Shown here piece by piece: positions 7,090-12,634 of a stretch of DNA of 12,634 bases. Made by a program: the position numbers and the translations under genes. Source of the stretch: JAZSMS01 sp045536015. GTDB taxonomy: Bacteria > Bacillota > Clostridia > Christensenellales > QALW01. Numbering within the stretch: the stretch's first letter is position 1; every line of letters starts with the position of its first letter. The notes beneath the pieces were generated by a model, which saw nothing but the letters and a program-made list of their open reading frames with translations, ran no database searches and had not been told where the DNA came from. Location of the stretch: assembly GCA_045536015.1 (NCBI GenBank), contig JAZSMS010000052.1, forward strand, positions 1-12,634, in the 5' to 3' direction.

Positions 7090-8907
7090 ATGTACCAACA
7101 AAAAATACAAACAAAAAAACTTACTACAACCGAAATTGTTTTAAACTGTGTTTTCCTTACGCTTTTTTTAGTAGGCATATTTTTTCTTTTCCGCGCTTTA
7201 ACGTTTTCGCTCGGTTACGTCTGGGCGGCTATTATAGGTGCAATAACAATTATTCCTTTGGCTGTTTTTTCTTTTATGCCAAAGACCGACGAATACGTTT
7301 ACACTCTTGAAAACGATATTTTAACGCTTGAAAAATTTTCAGAAGAAAAGCTTTTAAAAAAAGTAACAATTGATATAAAGCTTATAAATATTTCTAAAGG
7401 TGCTCGCGGTGCATTTTTCTGTCCCCTTTTTAAAAAGGCCTATACGGTAAATTATCAAGGCAAATCTTTCGTTATTTCGCCCGACCGCACGCTTGGCAAG
7501 CTTTTAAATCTTCCAAGCGAAACCGACGATTATATCGACGCGCACATTAGCGAAATGCTTGACGATATTGCAACGCTCATTTCGTACCCCTCCGTTCAAA
7601 AGGACGCGCTTCCCAATATGCCTTTTGGCGAACCCTGTGCGCTTGTTTTGCAAAAAACACTTGAAATTTGCGAGCAAATAGGTATGCGCACCAAAAACGT
7701 TGATAATTATTGTGGCTGGGCAGAAGTTGGTGAAGGTACGCATCTTATCGGCGTGCTTTGCCACCTTGACGTTGTTCCCGAAGGAGAAGGTTGGGATACA
7801 GATCCCTACAAAATGGAAATTAAAGACGGCTTTATCTACGGTCGCGGCGTTTCTGACGATAAGGGCCCCGCGGTTGCCGCTATTTATGCGGTAAAGGCTC
7901 TTTTAGAAACAAATAAACCTCTAAATTCGCGTATCCGTCTTATATTCGGCTGTAACGAAGAAAGCGGCTGGGCATGTATGGACAGGTATAAACGCTCGGA
8001 AGAGCTTCCTGATCTTGCTTTTTCGCCCGATGCTTCCTACCCCGTTATAAATACCGAACGCGGTATTGCTCATATAGCACTTTCTACCACGCTTTCCAGT
8101 GGATATTACAAGGTTACTCTTGCAAGCGGTATGCGAGCAAATATGGTTCCCGCAAGCGCTACTGCAACCATTTCGGGCGAAATTGACACGCTTAAAGACA
8201 AATTAAGCGATCTTCCCCAAGACGTAACCGTTTCACTTGATACCGACAAAATAACGCTTAATTCTGTTGGAAAAAGCGCGCACGGTTCCACCCCTCAGGA
8301 AGGCAAAAACGCAGCATTTGCGCTTTTAAACACGCTTTCTTCGCTTTCACTCGGTGGCGATCAGGGTGACTTTTTAAATTATGCAAATTTGCTTTTCGCA
8401 GACGATATAGTAGGTAAAAGCTTTGGTCTTGATATTACCGATTATTCAGGTTCGCTTTCGTTAAATCTCGGTATTGCACTTATCGGCAAAAACGAAATTT
8501 ATCCCGAAATGACCGACGAGGACTGCAAAATTGTGCTTGATATACGCTATCCTCTCTCACTTTCGCTTGACGAGCTTGTTGCTAAAATTAAGGATAAAGT
8601 TCCTGCGCTTTGGGCAGTTGAGGTTATTGATTCACAGCCACATCATCACGTAAACGAAAATTCGCCCTTAGTTACTACACTTATGAAGGTCTATAAAGAT
8701 TATACAAAACGTGACGATAAGCTTTTATCTATCGGTGGCGGTACTTATGCGCGCGCGTTCCCCGGCAAAGCGGTTGCGTTCGGAACTAATTTTATTGGAG
8801 AAAACGAAGCAATTCATGCACCTAATGAAAAAAAGGAAATAGCAAACCTTGTTTTAAGCGCAAAAATGTTTGCAACTGCGCTCGAAAAGCTTGCTGACAA
8901 CAAATAA
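7090..8907 (+). CDS. Membrane-tethered M20 dipeptidase (PepV/Sapep type) with N-terminal PH-like module
   Basis: This 605-residue protein has two parts. Residues 1-140 contain two membrane helices (about 14-36 and 41-62) and a beta-rich segment (about 66-140) resembling bacterial PH-like domains. Residues about 145-605 are a complete M20 dipeptidase of the PepV/Sapep class. Metal ligands and catalytic residues are all present by motif: H225 and D227 (HLDVVP), D256 (GRGVSDDKGP), catalytic E290 and ligand E291 (NEESG), D314 (SPDA), H398 (SAHGSTP) and H576 near the end. It should hydrolyse dipeptides with Mn or Zn. The usual length is about 460-470 residues, so the N-terminal part is an addition. 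Positive-inside reasoning puts both soluble parts in the cytosol. The start has GGAGG at 7081-7085, four bases upstream. No internal start with a binding site near residue 145 would give the soluble form. Confidence 0.93.
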   Translation: MYQQKIQTKKLTTTEIVLNCVFLTLFLVGIFFLFRALTFSLGYVWAAIIGAITIIPLAVFSFMPKTDEYVYTLENDILTLEKFSEEKLLKKVTIDIKLINISKGARGAFFCPLFKKAYTVNYQGKSFVISPDRTLGKLLNLPSETDDYIDAHISEMLDDIATLISYPSVQKDALPNMPFGEPCALVLQKTLEICEQIGMRTKNVDNYCGWAEVGEGTHLIGVLCHLDVVPEGEGWDTDPYKMEIKDGFIYGRGVSDDKGPAVAAIYAVKALLETNKPLNSRIRLIFGCNEESGWACMDRYKRSEELPDLAFSPDASYPVINTERGIAHIALSTTLSSGYYKVTLASGMRANMVPASATATISGEIDTLKDKLSDLPQDVTVSLDTDKITLNSVGKSAHGSTPQEGKNAAFALLNTLSSLSLGGDQGDFLNYANLLFADDIVGKSFGLDITDYSGSLSLNLGIALIGKNEIYPEMTDEDCKIVLDIRYPLSLSLDELVAKIKDKVPALWAVEVIDSQPHHHVNENSPLVTTLMKVYKDYTKRDDKLLSIGGGTYARAFPGKAVAFGTNFIGENEAIHAPNEKKEIANLVLSAKMFATALEKLADNK

Positions 8908-9101
8908 TGTTTGATATAAATTTAGGCGATAAGGTAATAACTAAAAAAAATCACCCCTGCGGATGCAATGAATGGATTTGCATCCGTATTGGTGCAGATA
9001 TAAAGCTTAAATGCGTAAAATGCGCGCATATTATTATGCTTGACCGCGAAGAATGTCAAAAACGCACAAAATCAATTATTAAGGCGGATACTGTAAAATG
9101 A
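8907..9101 (+). CDS. DUF951 family small zinc-ribbon-like protein
   Basis: This 64-residue protein matches the DUF951 pattern: an N-terminal 'GDKVITKKNHPCG' followed by 'W-x-x-x-R-x-G-A-D-I-x-L-K-C-x-x-C'. H16, C18, C36 and C39 could bind one metal ion; C20 and C25 are extra Cys residues not required by that pattern. The function of the family is unknown to me; a compact beta-barrel-like nucleic-acid or ribosome partner is often supposed. Its start codon overlaps the upstream stop (TAATG) and no good ribosome binding site precedes it, so it should depend on translational coupling to the dipeptidase gene. The 3' end overlaps the signal peptidase gene by four bases. Full length for the family. 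Confidence 0.88.
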   Translation: MFDINLGDKVITKKNHPCGCNEWICIRIGADIKLKCVKCAHIIMLDREECQKRTKSIIKADTVK

Positions 9102-10756
9102 AAAAGAAAGATTATACGAGATCCTTTAATTTTTTTGAATACGAGCAATCTTTAAACGAAGAAAAAAACGCTAGTGAAAAAGAGCTTAAATCTATTGAAG
9201 AATTATCAACTTTAGAAACTTCTTTTTCGGTTATAAACGCGCCTGACACTACCGCAAAGCAAAACGAGGAAGATGCTTTTCATTCCGTTTTTGACGTTGA
9301 TTCCGCTAAAAACAGCACACCACAAAAAGTTATTTATAAAAAAGACATCAAAAAGGCTGATGTCAGCGAAGAGATTGCGGAAGAAATTACTTCAAAAGAA
9401 ATTGATGAAGATACCTTTACTCAAAAGGTTATTACCGAAGTTGATGAGGCAATTACATTTGAAGAACAAAAAAAAGAACCGATCGCAGAGCCCGACGTTG
9501 CTGACGAACCTGATGCCGAACCCTTTGAATTTGCAATAGAAACCGTTACCCCTGCTCCTATTGCACCTGCTCCAACCGTAAAGATTAAAAAGAGCTTTTT
9601 GAAGGCCTTTAAAAAGCAAAAAGAGATGCTTGAGCAGGCTTCATCCGATGAGTTTTTTGTTGAACCCGTTGTTTCTGACATTGACAAGCAGCAGCTTACG
9701 CTTGACCTTGATTCTGAGTATCAAACAGACGTTACAGAAGAAAATTACGAGCAAGAGCCCGTTTTTGATTCTGTTTTAGAGCAAAGCGGTCAACAGTTCT
9801 TCTCTGAGGCTATTCTAGACGAAATACCCGCCGAAGATCCGCAGAGCATCGAAGACATTCAAGCCGTAATCGACAAAGCTGACGCTTTATTAGAAGAGCC
9901 TGCCGAAGAACAATATGCAGAAGAGCTCAATGAAGACGTTATCGTTAATGACAACGAAACTATTTTAAAAGAAAGTGACGAGCAACCGCTTGACGATGAG
10001 GAAGAAAACGCATATAACTTTGTGCTTGAAGAAGATGAGCCTGCCACGCAAGAAAACAAACAAGTTTTTGAGCAAGTTATTTCAGAGCGCAAGCAGGAAG
10101 AGTCACTTTCCAAGCTTATTACCTATAACGAATTAAAGCGCATTGCATCCGATCAGTTTGAAACCCCCTACTTGTTTAAAGGCAAAAAGGGCGAGCATAT
10201 ACGCTTCCGCTTATCTTTAAACGAAGAAGGTGTCGCTAAAAAGGCACATACTCTTCAAATTGCAAAGGAATATATAATCCTTATTGCTTCGGCTCTTTTA
10301 ATAGGTTTATTTTTAAATTTCTTTATATTTACCTTTGCACACGTTAAAGGAAAAAGTATGGAGCCTACGCTTCATAGCAATCAGATTACGCTAGTTTCTC
10401 GTCTTGAATATCAGTTTTCTGATATCGAGCACGGCGATATTATAATAACACGATTCCCAAGCAAAAATTATCCCGACGTTTATGTTAAGCGTGTAATAGC
10501 ACTTTCGCTTGAAACTATCGAAATTAAAGACGGCATAGTTTACGTTAACGGCAACGAAATCTCTGAGGACTATATCTCTGCCCCCTGCCCCGTTGATATG
10601 GCACCTATAACAGTTCCCGAAGGATGTGTCTTCGTTATGGGCGATAACCGTCCTGACTCTGCCGACAGCCGTATTGTAGGACCTGTTCCTAAGGACAAAA
10701 TTATAGGCAAGGCAAAATTTGTAGTTTTTCCTTCCTTTAAAAACATCGAGGACTAA
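9098..10756 (+). CDS. lepB: Signal peptidase I with long acidic N-terminal extension
   Basis: The C-terminal 165 residues are a standard Gram-positive type I signal peptidase: one membrane helix (about 391-412), catalytic Ser S420 in GKSMEPTL, catalytic Lys K464 in YVKRVIA and the GDNRPDSADSR box (515-525). It cleaves signal peptides at the outer membrane face. Residues 1-385 form an unusual extension, presumably cytosolic and disordered, very rich in Glu and Asp. It contains a Pro/Ala tract (151-159) and a short basic amphipathic stretch (161-178, KIKKSFLKAFKKQK). Typical SipS proteins are about 180 residues. The only Met codons before the helix are far upstream (last M177), so a short form from an internal start is unlikely. 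The start ATG sits in an ATGA overlap with DUF951. The secreted protein at the left edge of the window is a plausible substrate. Confidence 0.93.
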   Translation: MKKKDYTRSFNFFEYEQSLNEEKNASEKELKSIEELSTLETSFSVINAPDTTAKQNEEDAFHSVFDVDSAKNSTPQKVIYKKDIKKADVSEEIAEEITSKEIDEDTFTQKVITEVDEAITFEEQKKEPIAEPDVADEPDAEPFEFAIETVTPAPIAPAPTVKIKKSFLKAFKKQKEMLEQASSDEFFVEPVVSDIDKQQLTLDLDSEYQTDVTEENYEQEPVFDSVLEQSGQQFFSEAILDEIPAEDPQSIEDIQAVIDKADALLEEPAEEQYAEELNEDVIVNDNETILKESDEQPLDDEEENAYNFVLEEDEPATQENKQVFEQVISERKQEESLSKLITYNELKRIASDQFETPYLFKGKKGEHIRFRLSLNEEGVAKKAHTLQIAKEYIILIASALLIGLFLNFFIFTFAHVKGKSMEPTLHSNQITLVSRLEYQFSDIEHGDIIITRFPSKNYPDVYVKRVIALSLETIEIKDGIVYVNGNEISEDYISAPCPVDMAPITVPEGCVFVMGDNRPDSADSRIVGPVPKDKIIGKAKFVVFPSFKNIED

Positions 10757-11602
10757 ATGAAATATCTATTACTTTCTGACATACATGGCAATAACGTTGC
10801 GCTTGAAGCAATTTTTAACGCCGTCGACAAAAAAAGCTATGACAAAATTTTAGTTATGGGTGATAACGTTGGTGACGGACCGGCTCCTGATAAGGTGCTT
10901 GATATGCTGCTTGAGCGCGATGCCATAATGATTGCAGGCAACCGCGAGGTTTTAGCTAAAGACCATTATAACGGCTTTGCCGAAACGCAAACTGCGCTTC
11001 AATGGCAGTTTATGCGACTTTCGCTTGATCTTTTGACAAGTGCGCACAAAGAATATATATTTAATCTTCCAACGCAACGAACAGTTAATAGTGATGGGCT
11101 TAATATCCGTATGGTGCACGGCTCGCACGTCTCTATCCGCGAGCTTTTGTACTACTACGATACAAAGCGTCTTGACGAAGTTTTGGAAGAAATTGACGAA
11201 GATATTCTGCTTTGCGGGCACAATCATTTTCAATTTGCATATCCAAAGGATAATAAGCTTGTTTTAAACCCCGGTTCTGTAGGTTTAAGCCAAAAGGGTG
11301 AAAATTTTAGGGCGGATTACGCAATTTTAACCATTTCTAACGGACAGTATTCGTTTGAACTTAATCACGTTTACTACGATGGCGAAAAGCTTAAACAGGT
11401 CTATATTGACCGCAATTTGTGGGACGTTAATATTTGGGGACAGGTTGCCTATCGCGAGATGAGTGAGGGCAAAATGTACATAATAGGCTTTGCCCGCCAC
11501 GTTTTTAACGTTGCAAAAAAGAAAAACGCCCCTACCGCACCAATAGATGACGAAACGTGGTGCGAAGCAGTTAGCTCGTGGGATTGGGTACCTGCAAAAT
11601 GA
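10757..11602 (+). CDS. Calcineurin-like metallophosphoesterase (YfcE/MJ0936-like)
   Basis: This 281-residue cytosolic protein starts with MKYLLLSDIHGN. It carries the usual metal-binding motifs of the calcineurin-like phosphoesterase fold: D8 and H10 (SDIHGN), D36 (GDNVGDGP), N62 (GNRE), H121 (VHGSH), and H155 and H157 (GHNH). GNRE replaces the classic GNHD/E, which is also common in this subfamily as I recall it. The core resembles small bacterial phosphodiesterases of the YfcE/MJ0936 type (about 160-180 residues in many members). Residues about 205-281 add a C-terminal Trp-rich tail ('NLWDVNIWGQ', 'ETWCEAVSSWDWVP'). The physiological substrate is unknown. ATG follows the signal peptidase stop directly, with GAGG at 10748-10751. 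It overlaps the next gene by four bases. Confidence 0.9.
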   Translation: MKYLLLSDIHGNNVALEAIFNAVDKKSYDKILVMGDNVGDGPAPDKVLDMLLERDAIMIAGNREVLAKDHYNGFAETQTALQWQFMRLSLDLLTSAHKEYIFNLPTQRTVNSDGLNIRMVHGSHVSIRELLYYYDTKRLDEVLEEIDEDILLCGHNHFQFAYPKDNKLVLNPGSVGLSQKGENFRADYAILTISNGQYSFELNHVYYDGEKLKQVYIDRNLWDVNIWGQVAYREMSEGKMYIIGFARHVFNVAKKKNAPTAPIDDETWCEAVSSWDWVPAK

Positions 11603-12291
11603 TTTTTGATTCTAACGTGCATTTTCTAGACGCCCGCCTTGCAGTAAAAAACGCAAAAGCACAAGGTGTTGACGGAATTTGTATTACCTCTTTAAACAAT
11701 TTTAAAGCACCTAAGACCGATATTATTTTAACTAAAGGAACGGAAATTGAGTTTGAATACGATTTAAGCGAGCGTGTTGCACTTGAAACAAGCCGTACCG
11801 ATTTTGACTACGTTGTAAATTCTGTAAAAACACTTAACGGAAACAGACTTGACGATTTCGATTTTTACAAAACTGCCAGTCGAAATGAAATTTACAGTGC
11901 TTATTTAGAAAAAGTTTTTGATTCGCTTGATGCGGCATTTTCTTTTAACGTGCTTGGCAACATAAGCTTTGTTTCTAAATACGCCAACTACCCGCTTGCA
12001 AACATTGAGTTTTACGAATTTCCAGAGCTCATCGAGGCAATTTTAATGCGTACCGTCTTTTTAGGCAAAGGACTTGAAATTGACTGTTCTTTAGCCGCGC
12101 GTGGAATTTTATTCCCCTCTGTCAGCATTTTGAAAAAATATCTTGAGCTTGGAGGAAATATTATTACGCTTGCATCAAACTCTTCTGTTTGCGGCAAGGG
12201 CATAAAAGAAGCGCAGCTCATTCTTAAAACGCTTGGTTTTTCTACCTTTAGCGTTTTTAAAAATATGCAGTCGGAGAAATTTTCCCTATGA
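11599..12291 (+). CDS. PHP-fold protein with lost metal ligands (HisK-like pseudoenzyme)
   Basis: This 230-residue protein follows the layout of PHP phosphoesterases of the histidinol-phosphatase HisK type, but most expected metal ligands are replaced. 'FDSNVH' has N6 where the first His of H-x-H belongs (H8 is kept). 'TEIEFEYD' keeps E49. 'VVNSVKT' has K77 in place of the GSVH His. 'VLGNISF' has N121 for the GH His. 'ITLASNSSV' has N194 and V197 for the GSDAH Asp and His. The fold signatures around these sites remain ('KGLEID', 'LELGGNIITL'), so it looks like a maintained non-catalytic protein rather than a decaying one. I chose ATG at 11599, which makes an ATGA overlap like its neighbours. 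A GTG at 11578 would overlap 25 bases and add seven residues. A function as binding or regulatory protein is inference. Confidence 0.8.
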   Translation: MIFDSNVHFLDARLAVKNAKAQGVDGICITSLNNFKAPKTDIILTKGTEIEFEYDLSERVALETSRTDFDYVVNSVKTLNGNRLDDFDFYKTASRNEIYSAYLEKVFDSLDAAFSFNVLGNISFVSKYANYPLANIEFYEFPELIEAILMRTVFLGKGLEIDCSLAARGILFPSVSILKKYLELGGNIITLASNSSVCGKGIKEAQLILKTLGFSTFSVFKNMQSEKFSL

Positions 12292-12634
12292 ACAAAAAAT
12301 TAATTTTAGCTCCTATGGCAGGTGTCACTGATAACGTTTTTCGCGATATCTGTTACCGATTTGGAGCTTTTTTAACTTTCACCGAGATGGTAAGTGCAAA
12401 AGGACTTTTTTATTCCTCTGATGAAACTGCCTCTCTTTTAGCACCATCGGGCAATCATCCCGAGGGTGCACAGATTTTTGGTTCTGACCCCGAAATAATT
12501 GCTTCACAGATAAAAAAGCCTATTTTTGACTGTTTTGACGTAATTGATATAAATATGGGTTGCCCCGCAAAAAAAATTATATCTAACGGCGAAGGTAGCG
12601 CTTTAATGAAGGATATTCCCCTTGCCTGCTCTAT
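12288..12634 (+). CDS. dus: tRNA-dihydrouridine synthase (5' part only)
   Basis: The frame opens with ATG at 12288, overlapping the previous stop by four bases, with GGAGA at 12273-12277 upstream, and runs to the window edge (115 codons). Family motifs are LAPMAGVTDNVFR (6-18), FTEMVSAKGL (31-40), QIFGSDPE (62-69) and DINMGCPAKKI (87-97), where C92 fits the catalytic Cys. These define the FMN-dependent TIM-barrel of bacterial Dus enzymes, which reduce uridine to dihydrouridine in tRNA. The remaining two thirds, including the tRNA-binding helical domain, lie outside the window. Which Dus subtype it is cannot be decided from this part. Confidence 0.93.
   Translation, partial: MNKKLILAPMAGVTDNVFRDICYRFGAFLTFTEMVSAKGLFYSSDETASLLAPSGNHPEGAQIFGSDPEIIASQIKKPIFDCFDVIDINMGCPAKKIISNGEGSALMKDIPLACS

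Noticed and set aside
9421..10113. Minus-strand Ser-rich open frames antisense to the signal peptidase extension
   Set aside because: The Ser-rich composition is the expected reverse reading of Glu/Asp codons, with no independent start signal.
11578..11598. GTG at 11578 as start of the PHP-like gene
   Set aside because: It would overlap the upstream gene by 25 bases and add residues before the natural PHP-like beginning MIFDSNVH; ATG at 11599 matches the ATGA overlaps seen elsewhere in this operon.
1..12634. CRISPR arrays, insertion sequences, prophage genes, tRNA or rRNA genes
   Set aside because: No regularly spaced repeats, terminal inverted repeats, transposase or integrase motifs, or cloverleaf-like sequence were seen on reading both strands; coding density leaves little room.

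Overview
The window reads as a compact, AT-rich chromosomal stretch from a low-GC Gram-positive bacterium, most likely a member of Clostridia (Bacillota). The grounds are strong GGAGG-type ribosome binding sites, near-consensus SigA-like promoters, single-TM signal peptidase architecture (SipS-like core), a DUF951 gene, a PepV/Sapep-type M20 dipeptidase and a BmrCD/LmrCD-type heterodimeric ABC exporter. No mobile element, CRISPR array, rRNA or tRNA gene was seen. The organism assignment is inference from gene content, not from a search.

Layout. (1) Positions 1-567, minus strand: the 5' part of a secreted protein with a signal peptide, probably a large sugar-type solute-binding protein with an N-terminal beta-rich domain; its 3' end lies outside the window. 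(2) Positions 568-918: a very AT-rich divergent intergenic region with one good promoter facing each way and two palindromes. (3) Positions 919-5805, plus strand: a three-gene operon of two ABC exporter half-transporters (overlapping by 1 nt) and rmuC (TTG start, 1-nt gap). It is closed by a strong hairpin/U-tract terminator at 5846-5883. (4) Positions 5896-12634, plus strand: an eight-gene operon with no intergenic gap longer than about 10 nt, running off the right edge. Its genes are two membrane-anchored ectodomain proteins that look like divergent paralogues, a membrane-fused M20 dipeptidase, DUF951, a signal peptidase I with a roughly 390-residue acidic N-terminal extension, a metallophosphoesterase, a PHP-fold protein that has lost most metal ligands, and the start of a tRNA-dihydrouridine synthase.

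How the genes work together. The first operon probably makes a heterodimeric multidrug or lipid exporter with one canonical and one degenerate ATP site; rmuC appears to be only a co-transcribed passenger. The second operon mixes envelope functions (anchored solute-binding-like ectodomains, signal peptidase, membrane-tethered dipeptidase) with cytosolic housekeeping (tRNA modification, phosphodiesterase). Overlapping stop/start codons (ATGA at 6495, 9098, 11599 and 12288; TAATG at 8907) indicate translational coupling. A shared pathway is not evident.

The points most worth a second look are domain-architecture oddities: the acidic extension on signal peptidase, the PH-like membrane module fused to the dipeptidase, the pair of half-length solute-binding-like proteins, the PHP pseudoenzyme, and a promoter whose start point falls inside the preceding terminator hairpin.
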